NCBI RefSeq assembly: GCF_046630445.1
Contig: NC_092338.1
Coordinates: 339,349,001-339,413,000 of the forward strand
Source of the DNA: Rutidosis leptorrhynchoides
Taxonomy: Eukaryota > Streptophyta > Magnoliopsida > Asterales > Asteraceae
DNA: 64,000 nt
Reading direction: 5' to 3'
Shown here: one piece after another, positions 47,433 to 59,700 of the stretch
Layout: every line of letters starts with the position of its first letter
How positions within the stretch are numbered: the stretch's first letter is position 1
Translations under genes and position numbers: made by a program
Notes under the pieces: generated by a model
What the model was told of the DNA's origin: nothing
Seen by the model: only the letters and a program-made list of their open reading frames with translations
The model's database searches: none

Positions 47433-49786
47433 TGTAAGACCCTAATATTTATTATACGGAAGTGTAATTATGCTACATAAAGTGCAGGAAGCATTGTGTA
47501 ATTAAACAAAGCTCAGATTTTGCCCAGACATGGGTGCGCGCCGCGCATACCCATGGGTGCGCGCCGCGCACGAGCCCAGCGACAGAATTCTGTTTTTTCT
47601 ATTTTGGGTTTAATGAGGGGCTTTTTGATCTTTTCACTTGAGGCCGGATGTGAAGCCATATCAGCTGGTTAGATTCAATTTTGGATCACATTTCACATCC
47701 ATTAACACTCTCAAATCATTCTAGAGAGAGAGGGAGATTTCTAGAGAGAGATTTGGGGTTTTGGAGAAGAAGGAGCTTGAATCGATCAAAGTCTCGGGTT
47801 TTAAAGTTGTTCACCTCGTTCCTAGCTACGTTTTGGTGGTTGTGGTAAGTTCTAACTCCGAATTTCATTGTTTGATTTTGATAATCAAGTTAGGGTTTGA
47901 ACTTAAATTGATGAGAAACCCATTTAAACTCTTGGAGTGAGTTTAGTGATGCTAGTAATCGGGTTTATTGTTATTGTTGGTGGATTTTGGGTTGGTGACC
48001 TAATTGGCCATGATTAGGACTTGAAATTGGGTTTAATCACTTAAGTTAGTGATTATGGAAGTATTGAAACTCATTTAGGGTTATTTGGTTGACTAGTTTT
48101 GACTTTGGGTCAAAATTAGGGTTTAGTGATGATTATGACCCAATTGGCGATTTAATGAGGTTTATAAACTTAAAATGGATTAAGTTGAAGTATAAAACCG
48201 AGTTAAAGGTGTTTTGGTGTCAAAACTTGTAAATGGTGAGATTTTGACCTTATGGGTCAAAATTAGGGTTTATGGGAAATTTGGAGATTTGTAAGTGTTT
48301 AACACTTGTGTTCTGGTTTAATTGGCATGTTAGGACCATTCTCACTTGTGTTAGTGATTATTGGTTAATTTTGGGCGCGGTTTGTACTTGGAAGTGCATT
48401 TGGGTCGAATTTGCACTAAGTGTCAAATTGGTTTGGTTTGTAAATCCAATCTAAGTGTGTTGTTGAATTTGTGATAATGGAATAGGTACTTTCCATTGAC
48501 GAGTTGCGGTTTACTTGGAAGCATTCATCAAGGCGACAAGGTGAGTGTTAATATCCTATGTGCATATGTATGTGTAGGATGGGTGCGGGTCGGGTGAAGT
48601 GGTTCTCGGTTATAGAGCTCACTTCACATATAGGTGGATTTGATAGACTTGCGTTTAGATCCAATTGGCACGGTTGTGCGTTTTGGTTGACCACCTTTGG
48701 CGAGGTACACGTTTTGTGTGTACACTATCACACGTGGTTGTGATGTGGATGATATAACCCCAATGGCGAAGGGTTTTGAGTTGGAGAAGTGAATCGCGTG
48801 TAGTTCGGATTCACGATGACGCGTGTAGTTCGGTCATCTTATCAAAATGAATCTCGTGTAGTTCGGATTCATGGTGACTCGTGTAGTTCGGTCATCTTAT
48901 TGAGGTAGTAATCTCGTGTGGTTTCGGATTACTAAGGCTCGTGTAGTTCGGCCAACCTCGATGTTGTGAAGATAGTAATCTCGTGTGATTTTGGATTACT
49001 AAGGCTCGTGTAGTTCGGCCAATCTTCATTGTGGTATTTGGTTCTCGGTATTGGGTTAAGGTGTTAACCTTGTTCGTTTATATTGTTATATATTAATGTA
49101 TTGTTGTGTTGTAGCTAACCCTCCGGGTGTAGCTATTTGGCGTGGTTCACATCGTCGTTGGTGAACTTATAATTGTTGTTGTATCTTTAGCTCGTTGCTT
49201 AGAGATCGTACGGTATGCTTAATGTAGTGCCTTATATATGGATGCTTCGGTATGCGGTATTTGTTATTTCGTGGCGTGTCCATTTTATGCATATATATGT
49301 ATGTAGTATATTATCATTCACTAAGCGTTAGCTTACCCTCTCGTTGTTGACTCTTTTTATAGATTGCATGCGGATGGTGGCTCGGGTAAGCGCGGGGATT
49401 AGAGGACTTGCATAGTTGCTTTAGAAGATCTTGCTTTTGGATTGATTAGGATTGGGTAGCGTATCCCCAATCGCCATGCTCGGTCTTTATTTTGTGTTAA
49501 AATCATGTGGTCGAAAACTTGTATTTTGTACGAAAGTCGTAAAACGGCCGATGTGAGCCCGGTCTCGTAAAACTCATTTTATTATTGGAACGTGTTAGTT
49601 TTAACTAATATAAATTGTTGTGAAAAGCGTTTGGTCTAAAAGTGTCGGGAAGTCGAAGATCTTTTCGCGAAAAATGGACATTTTGATCAGAACTGTCACA
49701 GGCCTGCGCGCCGCGCACCCTTCTGTCCAGTTTAAAAAAAATTTTTATTCCGCGTTTTTGGTTGGTTAACGGGTTGGGATGTTACA
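47433..49786 (+). repeat. 3' LTR of the gag-only element
   Basis: 2354 bp. Relative to the 5' LTR it has two GTGCGCGCCGCGCA palindromes near 47534-47571 where the 5' LTR has one, and one near 49704 where the 5' LTR has two. It contains array B at 48785-49030 with the same enclosing stems. Confidence 0.93.
48785..49030 (+). repeat. Hairpin array B, 3' LTR copy
   Basis: Same units as 42545-42785 with a few substitutions; one loop reads TCGTGTGATTTTG. Confidence 0.87.
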
Positions 49787-49791
49787 TCTGT

Positions 49792-50371
49792 CTCATCTTC
49801 TCCGTTATTTTTTGTCACTTGTGCATCTTCTTCCTCTTTGTCTATCCTCACTTCCTCCAGTCGTTTGTTATCTCTTGGTTCCCTTCAGTCCCTCCTACTC
49901 GACGTAGATTTCCTATTGGTGGAGATTGACTGTGTTTCTGTCGGTGTGTGCCATGTTTTCTGGCCATCAATTTTCAAAGGTGTTTGTCCACATCGATGGT
50001 ATTTCTGTGGTTGGTAGATTATTGGTTTTGGTTTCGAGATGTGTGTTATTAGCTTCTCGATGACATGTTTCTTGGCTGTGGTGGCAACTTTAGGTGAATC
50101 CTTAGGTATTAGTGTGGTTTGGGTTAGGGGTCTATTAGGTTAGCTAGTTCGATTGTACATTTTTATTCATTATGTTTTATATTATCAATATACTCAATAG
50201 AGCATAGGAATTCACTATTTACACCATTATTTTAATCTAAAAGGGTATTACCGTCTTTTAACCACTAGGTGTTGCTTCTAGGCTGTTCATATCAATCTGT
50301 TTTCCACAGTTCACGCTCGCCCCATTCTATCCACTTCATCTAGATGCTTCCTGCGATTTTCCCCCTTTGAT
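49792..50371. other. Right flank of the gag-only element, unassigned
   Basis: It is continuous with 40985-41206 before insertion. GT-rich plus strand, no domain-bearing ORF, no RNA gene seen. Confidence 0.4.
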
Positions 50372-50557
50372 CTACTTTTCATCTACAAAGTAGTCGTTTG
50401 CGGAGAAACCACCAGCAGCGACGATCATCATAGCTGCAACCGCCACTGCCATCGCTTCTGCTACCTTTTTCACCACGTCGATACCGTCACCTCTTTCACC
50501 ATCGTCGCTGCTTCTATCACCGAAAAAGTTCATCGTCTTACGCCATACTCTTTTCAT
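50372..50557 (-). CDS. Hypothetical 61-residue protein
   Basis: The ORF has an ATG start and a TAG stop. The N-terminal half is charged (MKRVWRKTMNFFGDRSSDDG), followed by an Ala/Val-rich hydrophobic stretch (residues ~34-50) and a polar tail. It could be a tail-anchored peptide or a chance ORF; I recognise no family and no promoter. Confidence 0.25.
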   Translation of the reverse strand: MKRVWRKTMNFFGDRSSDDGERGDGIDVVKKVAEAMAVAVAAMMIVAAGGFSANDYFVDEK

Positions 50558-50656
50558 CGGTATTTTTTTTTCTAAAATAGATAAAGTAATGATTTAAGGT
50601 TTTAATTTTGGAACCTAAATCGTATTACTGTTAGGGTTTTTCTTTAATTTAATAAT

Positions 50657-50723
50657 AAAAAATGGCAGCGATTCTTTTTTGTTGTTTACTAAAAAATGGC
50701 AGCGATTCTTTTTTGTTGTTTAC
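50657..50723. repeat. 34 bp tandem duplication
   Basis: AATGGCAGCGATTCTTTTTT with GTTGTTTAC is present twice at a 34 base period. 50724-51320 beyond it is AT-rich with no gene that I can support. Confidence 0.9.
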
Positions 50724-51320
50724 AGTTGATTTGGGAAGGAAACGACATCATTTACAACCGCAACCGGCACCATTTTGGGAACAAAAAAACGCAGGTATAA
50801 ATGGAAGCTTTCGAAATTGATTGTGAGGTATTTGTCACATTAAATCGATTTCCTTCTGTTATGTGTTTCACTTAATTTATGAATATTTCCTTTGTTATTG
50901 TAATTTTCTATCACTTTGTTCTGTGTTTTTACTAATTGGAAACTTTTTTTTTTGTAGGTAATACTTTTGTAACCAACAATCATATAATGATTTTGTAACC
51001 AACGATAATGCTATTTGTTTGATTGGTATGAGCTGTATCAACATTTTTGGTTAAAACTTGAAATATGTCCATTTTTTTGGTAGAGCTTAGTTGTTACGCC
51101 ATTAAGAATGTGAAATTTAGTCTCTATAAGAATGTCGACCGTGTCTTTCATATTCTTTATGATCAGTATTTATACAAGTGAATGGAATAATCTAGACTCA
51201 TTCTCCTAACAGCTAAATCTCATATTTTAGGATTTGGTTTGACACAATCTTTTCTATAATTATCTAATTCTTATCTCAATTTACATTAGATGAATACAAC
51301 TAATATGTATATGTATTATA

Positions 51321-54300
51321 TGTAGTGACCAGAACTTTTTCATGTTTATATATATTAAATGAAATTGATATTTACATGATTAAGTGTTTCCAACATGTTA
51401 AGCAATCAAACTTATTAAGACTTGATTAATTGGAATAGGTTTCATATAGACAAATGACCACCCAAGTTGACCGGTGATTCACGAACGTTAAAACTTGTAA
51501 AAACTATACGATGACATATATATGGTTATATATATAGTTAACATGATTTTATTATAAGTATGTATCTCATTAGGTAATTTAACAATGAGTTATATACATA
51601 AAAATGAGACTATTAAATTAAGAAACTCGAAAACGATATATATAACGATTATCGTTATAACGTCTTACTAGGTACATATGAATCATATTAAGATATTGAT
51701 ACACTTGGTAAATTATGTTAAATGATAAGTAAATATATCATTAAGTGTATTAACAATGAACTACATATGTAAAAATAAGACTACTAACTTAATGATTTTG
51801 AAACGAGACATATATGTAACGATTATCGTTGTAACGACATTTAATGTATATAGATCATATTAAGAGATATTCGTACATCATAATATCATGATAATATAAT
51901 AATTTAAAATCTCATTTGATATTATAAACATTGGGTTAACAACATTTAACAAGATCGTTAACCTAAAGGTTTCAAAACAACATTTACATGTAACGACTAA
52001 CGATGACTTAACGACTCAGTTAAAATGTATATACATGTAGTGTTTTAATATGTATTCATACACTTTTGAAAGACTTCAAGACACTTATCAAAATACTTCT
52101 ACTTAACAAAAATGCTTATAATTACATCCTCGTTCAGTTTCATCAACAAATCTACTAGTATGCACCCGTATTCGTACTCGTACAATACACAGCTTTTAGA
52201 TGTATGTACTATTGGTATATACACTCCAATGATTAGCTCTTAGCAGCCCATGTGAGTCACCTAATACATGTGGGAACCATCATTTGGCAACTAGCATGAA
52301 ATATCTCATAAAATTACAAAAATATGAGTAATCATTCATGACATATTTACATGAAAACAAAATTACATATCCTTTATATCTAATCCATACACCAACGACC
52401 AAAAACACCTACAAACACTTTAATTCTTCAATTTTCTTCATCTAATTGATCTCTCTCAAGTTCTATCTTCAAGTTCTAAGTGTTCTTCATAAATTCCAAA
52501 AGTTCTAGTTTCATAAAATCAAGAATACTTCCAAGATTGCAAGTTTACTTCCAAGTTTTCTAAATCCATTCCAAGTAATCATTCAAGATCAAGAAACCTT
52601 TGTTACTTACAGTAGGTTATCTTTCTAATACAAGGTAATAATCATATTCAAACTTTAATTCAATTTCTATAACTATAACAATCTTATTTCGAGTGGAAAT
52701 CTTACTTGAAATTGTTTTCGTGTCATGTTTCTGCTTCAAGAACTTTCAAGCCATCCAAGGATCCTTTGAAGCTAGATCCATTTTTCTCATTTCCAGTAGG
52801 TTTATCCAAGGAACTTGAGGTAGTAATGATGTTCATAACATCATTCGATTCATACATAAAAGGCTGTCTTATTCAACGTTATAAACTTGTAATCATTAGA
52901 ACATAGTTTAGTTAATTCTAAACTTGTTCGCAAATAAAGTTAATCATTCTAACTAGACTTTTAAAATCAACTAAACACATGTTCTATATCTATATGATAT
53001 GCTAACTTAATGATTTAAAACCCAGAAACACGATAAACACCATAAAACTGGATATACGCCGTCGTAGTAAAACCGGGGGCTGTTTTGGTTGGGATAATTA
53101 AAAGCTAAGAAGAACTTTGATTTAAAAGCTATACTTCTGGAAAAATAATTTTTCTTATGAACATGAAACTATATCCAAAAATCATGGTTAAACTCAAAGT
53201 AAAAGTATGTTTTTCAAAATGGTCATCAAGATGTCGTTCTTTCGACGGAAATGACTACCTCTTTCAAAAACGACTTGTAACTTGTATTTTTGACTATAAA
53301 CTTATACTTTTTCTATTTAGATTCATAAATTTAAGTTCAATACGAAACCGTGGCCACTGGAATCACTCAAAATGGATTAGAAACGAAGAAATGGCGAGTA
53401 AAACAAGATTGATAAAAACTACTCATTTTACCTACGTGAAAGTTAGTAATAAATCTATTCCAACCATAACCTAATCAACTTATATTGTATATTATGTAAT
53501 CTTGAGATACCATAGACACGTATACAATGTTTCGACCTATCATGTCGACCCATCTATATATATATTGCAGAACAACCATAGACACTCTATATGTGAATGT
53601 TGGAGTTAGCTATACAGGGTTGAGGTTGAATCCAAAATATATATATAGTTTGATTTGTGATCAATACTGAGATACGTATACACTGGGTCGTGGATTGATT
53701 CAAGATAATATTTATCGATTTATTTCTGTACATCTAACTGTGGACAACTAGTTGTAGGTTACTAACGAGGACAGCTGACTTAATAAACTTAAAACATCAA
53801 AATGTATTAAAAGTATTGTAAATATATTTTGAACATACTTTGATATATATGTATATATTGTTATAGGTTTGTGAATCAACCAGTGGCCAAGTCTTACTTC
53901 CCGACGAAGTAAAAATCTGTGAAAGTGAGTTATAGTCCCACTTTTAAAATCTAATATTTTTGGGATGAGAATACATGCAGGTTTTATAAATGATTTACAA
54001 AATAGACACAAGTACGTGAAACTACATTCTATGGTTGAATTATCGAAATCGAATATGCCCCTTTTTATTAAGTCTGGTAATCTAAGAATTAGGGAACAGA
54101 CACCCTAATTGACGCGAATCCTAAAGATAGATCTATTGGGCCTAACAAACCCCATCCAAAGTACCGGATGCTTTAGTACTTCGAAATTTATATCATATCC
54201 GAAGGGTGTCCCGGAATGATGGGGATATTCTTATATATGCATCTTGTTAATGTCGGTTACCAGGTGTTTACCATATGAATGATTTTTATCTCTATGTGTG

Positions 54301-54762
54301 GGATGTGTATTGAAATATGAAATCTTGTAGTCTATTGTTACGATTGGATATATATAGGTTAAACCTATAACTCACCAACATTTTTGTTGACGTTAAAGAA
54401 TGTTTATTCTCAGGTGAATACTAAGAGCTTCCGCTGTTGCATACTAAAATAAGGACAAGATTTGGAGTCCATGTTTGTATGATATTGTGTAAAAACTGCA
54501 TTCAAGAAACTGATTTAGATGTAACATATTTGTATTGTAAACCATTATGTAATGGTCGTGTGTAAACAGGATATTTTAGATTATCATTATTTGATAATCT
54601 ACGTAAAGCTTTTTAAACCTTTATTTATGAAATAAAGGTTATGGTTTGTTTTAAAAATGAATGCAGTCTTTGAAAAAAAAAACGTCTCATATAGAGGTCA
54701 AAACCTCGCAACGAAATCAATTAATATGGAACGTTTTTAATCAATAAGAACGGGACATTTCA
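51321..54762 (+). repeat. Chromovirus 5' LTR (3.4 kb)
   Basis: TGTAGTGACC...GGGACATTTCA. The first kilobase has three degenerate units of about 165 bases (near 51590, 51765, 51935) that include the palindrome TAACGATTATCGTTA (51643-51657; near copy 51817-51831). Confidence 0.9.
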
Positions 54763-54764
54763 GT

Positions 54765-54776
54765 TGGTATCAGAGC
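54765..54776 (+). other. Chromovirus primer-binding site
   Basis: TGGTATCAGAGC two bases after the LTR, initiator tRNA-Met type. Confidence 0.9.
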
Positions 54777-54971
54777 GTTGGTCTTAGAGAACCAGAATTT
54801 TGCATTAGTGTGTCTTATCGAGTTTGTTAGGATGCATTAGTGAGTCTGGACTTCGACCGTGTTTACTTGAAAAATGATTGCTTAACAAATTTTGTTGGAA
54901 ACTATATATTTTTAACATGTGAATATTATGTGATATATTAATCTCTTAACGTGTTTGATATTATGTGATAG

Positions 54972-55583
54972 ATGTCTACCTCTAATACAAGTCTCATTGA
55001 CTCACCTAATAATAATGAAGAGTCAAATGTAATTTGGAATGATTCGTGGACTGATTCACAAGTTCCCGAAGAGGAACCGGAAGAAGAATCGGAACCGGAA
55101 GAAGAATCGGAACCGAAGGAGGAGGAACCGGAAGAAGAAATAGAACCGGTGGGGGAAATAATAAAACGGTTAAGTAAAAGAAAATCCTCAACCAACCGGC
55201 CAAGGTTAATTATGGTCAACGGTGTTTCCGCCAAGGAAGTAAAATATTGGGAGGATTACCAATTCTCCGATGAATCGGATCCTGACGAGGATTCCGATGA
55301 TGTTATAGAAATTACCCTAACTGAATTTAAAAAGGCAAAAAAGAACAATAAGGGAAAGGGCATAAAAATAGAGAAATCTGATTCCAACCCCGATGAACTT
55401 TATATGTATCGTCAACACCCGTATTTCTTAAGTTGTAACAATAACCCGGGAACCTCTAAACCACCAGGTTTTTCTAGAACAATGTGGAAAATGACGGCTC
55501 GTATTAGGGGAACATCATATATCCCTAAAAACTTAGCAAAAAGAACCAAGTTCGAAAAAGAAGAAACGAGTGAGTCGGAATAA
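54972..55583 (+). CDS. Acidic accessory ORF of the chromovirus (203 aa)
   Basis: It starts at ATG about 200 bases after the primer site and ends TAA, with no internal stop. The N-terminal third is dominated by Glu/Pro/Ser repeats (EEEPEEESEPEEESEPKEEE), encoded by a GGAACCGGAAGAAGAATC-type minisatellite. The middle is basic (KRLSKRKSS) then acidic again (DESDPDEDSDD), and the C-terminal 60 residues are mixed, with YRQHPYFLSC and TMWKMTARIRGTSYIPKNLA. I recognise no domain. Its place before gag is unusual for Ty3 elements. Confidence 0.6.
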   Translation: MSTSNTSLIDSPNNNEESNVIWNDSWTDSQVPEEEPEEESEPEEESEPKEEEPEEEIEPVGEIIKRLSKRKSSTNRPRLIMVNGVSAKEVKYWEDYQFSDESDPDEDSDDVIEITLTEFKKAKKNNKGKGIKIEKSDSNPDELYMYRQHPYFLSCNNNPGTSKPPGFSRTMWKMTARIRGTSYIPKNLAKRTKFEKEETSESE

Positions 55584-55718
55584 GATAGTTGTATTTGTGC
55601 GGTGTAATATATGTAATATAGTGTGCTTATGCTTTACGATATATATAAAAATTGCTTGTATTAATAAGTATCTTTTATGAATCTAACTCTTGTCTATTTT
55701 ACAGTATAAAAACACAAA

Positions 55719-56402
55719 ATGGATAGACAACCCAATATTTTAGAAGACTTACCCGGAGACATGATTGATGAAATCTTGTCTAGAGTCGGTCAGAATTCCT
55801 CGGCACAACTATTTATGGCAAAATCAGTTTGTAAGACATTCGAAGAACGTTCCAAGAATGCCTTGGTTTATAAAAGGCTTTCGTTTGAAAGATGGGGGAT
55901 ATCACATTGGGAAACCCATAAGTTACGATGTGTTTACTTTGACGCATATATTGCGGGGAACCCAAATGCTATTTTACGCAACGGTTTAAGAAATTATTTT
56001 GACTCAATGTATCCGATTATAGGACTTCATGATTTAGAAAAAGCGGCTAACATGCAACATAAAGAAGCATGTTATGCTTACGGGTTAGTAATGTTCGCTT
56101 CTCACCAAAGTGAGAAAAAGAACATCGGGCTACAACTATTAAACAAAACGTTCCCACAAGTGACGGAGTCGGTAATTGGGGTAAGAAATAAGGTTTTTAG
56201 GTTATTACGAGACTGTTGGTCATTACGTAACCTTCGTCCTTTTGACGACGTTACAACACGTTATCATACTATCGGTCACAACGGTTACGTTCCACAAGAC
56301 CAAGGATGGGAAGTGGTATTAGTAATACCAGAATGCATGACTTGTTTCTGGACGTATGAATTACGTGTCTTTGTTGCCTTTGCTGAACGCCTTATTTATT
56401 AA
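55719..56402 (+). CDS. F-box protein ORF inside the chromovirus (227 aa)
   Basis: ATG at 55719 to TAA, uninterrupted. Residues ~5-58 form an F-box (LPGDMIDEILSRVG, then SVCKTFEERSKN and a W). Residues ~75-150 resemble the Sel1/TPR-like part of plant F-box proteins of the At2g35280 type (GLHDLEKAANMQHKEACYAY). F-box proteins are substrate receptors of SCF ubiquitin ligases. The C-terminus has a cluster of Cys/Trp (ECMTCFWTYEL). A TATTTTACAG acceptor-like site ends at 55704, so the ORF may be reached by splicing. It lies between the acidic ORF and gag, and is most simply a captured host gene. Confidence 0.75.
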   Translation: MDRQPNILEDLPGDMIDEILSRVGQNSSAQLFMAKSVCKTFEERSKNALVYKRLSFERWGISHWETHKLRCVYFDAYIAGNPNAILRNGLRNYFDSMYPIIGLHDLEKAANMQHKEACYAYGLVMFASHQSEKKNIGLQLLNKTFPQVTESVIGVRNKVFRLLRDCWSLRNLRPFDDVTTRYHTIGHNGYVPQDQGWEVVLVIPECMTCFWTYELRVFVAFAERLIY

Positions 56403-56734
56403 CTAGAATTATCTTCGCAACTACTTTGTATCAAAGTTTTATGTGCTATATTTCATGCTATATGTAAAATAGTGGTATTGTAAGTTTGCAAGTTATTGTA
56501 TAAAGGTTTGAATATGATATATATTTTTTTTGTGATTAGTTTTTCATATAGAATTGTAGTAGTTGAAATGGTATGTTAGCTACTAAGTATGAACTTAACG
56601 GGTAGGTACTACCCGAATTAAAGAGTATAAAACGCTAATATGAAGAAAGAGCTTTTATAAATAAGTTCATATTAAGCTACGAAATACTATTGACTACTCT
56701 GATTAACTCGTTTCATTTGACTATTTTGAAGGAA

Positions 56735-59700
56735 ATGGCACCGACTACTCGACACACCTTGAATATGAGTGAAGAGGAATTTCGTGCCTTTCTTGCTTCA
56801 AACATAGCCGCAGTACAGGCCGCGCTACATACCAACAATAACCTTGGATCTAGCAGTACAGGAAATCGTGTAGGATGCACCTACAAAGAATTCACTGCCT
56901 GCAAACCTTTGGAATTTGATGGAACCGAAGGACCGATCGGATTGAAACGGTGGACCGAGAAGGTCGAATCGGTGTTTGCCATAAGTAAGTGTACTGAAGA
57001 GGACAAAGTGAAGTACGCTATGCATACCTTCACAGGTTCTGCGTTAACATGGTAGAATACCTATCTAGAGCAAGTGGGAAAAGATGATGCTTACGCACTA
57101 CCGTGGTCAGCATTCAAGCACTTGATGAACGAGAAGTACCATCCCAGAACCGAGGTCAATAAGCTCAAGACAGAACTTAGAGGGTTACGAACCCAAGGAT
57201 TTGATATTACCACGTACAAAACACAATTCACAGAATTATGCCTATTGTGTCCGGGAGCGTTCGAAGATGAGGAAGAGAAGATCGACGCGTTTGTGAAAGG
57301 ATTACAAGAAAGAATCCAAGAAGATATAAGTTCACACGAGCCCGCCTCCATACAACAGGCATGTAGAATGGCTCACAAACTAGTGAACCAGATTGAAGAA
57401 AGAATTAAAGAACAGACTGCTGAAGAGGCCAATGTGAAGCAAGTCAAAAGAAAGTGGGAGGAAAACGGTGATAAGAATCACCAATACAACAACAACAGCA
57501 ATTAGAACAATAATCGCAACAACTATTCTAACAATCGCAACATCAATCGTAACAACAACAACAACAACAACAGCAACTACAACAATCATCTTAACAACAA
57601 TAATAACCGCAACAACAACAATAATCAGAAGCAGCTATGCCAAAGGTGTGAAAAGTATCACTCGGGGTTCTGCACCAAATTTTGCAACAAGTGTAAAAGA
57701 AATGGTCATAGCGCGGCGAAGTGTGAGGTCTACGGACCAGGGGTTAACAGAATGAAAGGAACAAATGGTGTCGAAACGAGTAATGGCAGAGCAAGTACTG
57801 TCGGAGCAAGTTATGCCAATGTAGTTTGTTATAAATGTGGAAAACCGGGCCACATTATTAGAAATTGCCCGAACCAGGAGAACACGAATGGACAAGGCCG
57901 CAGAAGAGTTTTCAATATTAATGCGGCAGAGGCACAGGAAGACCCGGAGTTTGTTACAGGTATGTTTCTTATTGACAATAAATCTGCTTACGTTTTATTT
58001 GATTCGGGTGCGGATAGAAGCTATATGAGTAGAGATTTTTGTGCTAAATTAAGTTGTCCATTGACGCCTTTGGATAGTAAATTTTTACTCGAATTAGCAA
58101 ATGGTAAATTAATTTCAGCAGATAATATATGTCGGAATCGAGAAATTAAACTGGTTAGCGAAACATTTAAGATTGACTTAATACCCGTAGAGTTAGGGAG
58201 TTTTGATGTGATAATCGATATGGACTGGTTGAAAGAAGTGAAAGCAGAGATCGTTTGTTACAAAAATGCAATTCGCATTATACGATAAAAAGGAAAACCC
58301 TTAATGGTGTACGGAGAAAAGGGCAACACGAAGCTACATCTTATTAGTAATTTGAAGGCACAAAAACTAATAAGAAAAGGTTGCTATGCTGTTCTAGCAC
58401 ACGTCGAGAAAGTACAAACTGAAGAAAAGAGCATCAATGATGTTCCCGTCGCAAAATAATTTCCCGATGTATTTCCGAAAGAATTACCGGGATTACCCCC
58501 CACATCGATCCGTTGAATTTCAAATAGATCTTGTACCAGGAGCTGCACCAATAGCTCATGCTCCTTACAGACTCGTACCCAGCGAGATGAAAGAACTGTA
58601 AAGCCAATTACAAGAACTTTTAGAGCGTGATTTCATTCGACCAAGCACATCACCGTGGGGAGCTCCTGTTTTGTTTGTCAAGAAGAAAGATGGTACATTC
58701 AGGTTGTGTATCGACTACTGAGAGTTGAACAAACTTACCATCAAGAACTGCTACCCACTACCGAGAATCGACGACTTATTTGATCAACTACAAGGCTCGT
58801 CTATTTATTCAAAGATTGACTTACGTTCCGGGTATCATCAAATGCGGGTGAAAGAAGATGATATTCCAAAGACTGCTTTTAGAACACGTTACGGTCATTA
58901 TGAGTTTATGGTCATGCCGTTTGGTTTAACTAATGCACCAGCTGTGTTCATGGACCTTATGAACCGAGTGTGTGGACCATACCTTGACAAGTTTGTCATT
59001 GTTTTCATTGATTACATACTTATTTACTCAAAGAATGACCAAGAACACGGTGAACATTTGAGAAAGGTGTTAGAAGTATTGAGGAAGGAAGAATTGTACG
59101 CTAAATTTTCAAAGTGTGCATTTTGGTTGGAAGAAGTTCAATTCCTCGGTCACATAGTGAACAAAGAAGGTATTAAGGTGGATCCGGCAAAGATAGAAAC
59201 TGTTGAAAAGTGGGAAACCCCGAAAACTCCGAAACATATACGCCAATTTTTAGGACTAGCTGGTTACTACAGAAGGTTCATCCAAGACTTTTCCAGAATA
59301 GCAAAACCCTTGACTGCATTAACGCATAAAGGGAAGAAATTTGAATGGAAGGATGAACAAGAGAAAGCGTTTCAGTTATTGAAGAAAAAGCTAACTACGA
59401 CACCTATATTATCATTGCCTGAAGGGAATGATGATTTTGTGATTTATTGTGACGCATCAAAGCAAGGTCTCGGTTGTGTATTAATGCAATGAACGAAGGT
59501 GATTGCTTATGCGTCTAGACAATTGAAGATTCACGAACAAAATTATACGACGCATGATTTGGAATTAGGCGCGGTTGTTTTTGCATTAAAGACTTGGAGA
59601 CACTACTTATATGGGGTCAAAAGTATTATATATACCGACCACAAAAGTCTTCAACACATATTTAATCAGAAACAACTGAATATGAGGCAGCGTAGGTGGA

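Larger units (their letters stand above)
41212..49786 (+). mobile_element. Complete gag-only Ty3-type element rich in hairpin arrays (8.6 kb)
   Basis: LTRs of 2357 and 2354 bp begin TGTAAGACCC and end GGGATGTTACA. TCTGT is duplicated at 41207-41211 and 49787-49791. Primer-binding site TGGTATCAGAGC (43571-43582) and polypurine tract AAGTGGGGGAGAGT (47419-47432). The only coding sequence is a gag at 44007-44948; protease, RT, RNase H and integrase are absent. The remaining ~2.5 kb of internal sequence holds three classes of hairpin repeats, one of them shared with the LTRs. With precise ends and a target duplication it moved as a unit, so its enzymes must have come from another element. Confidence 0.93.
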
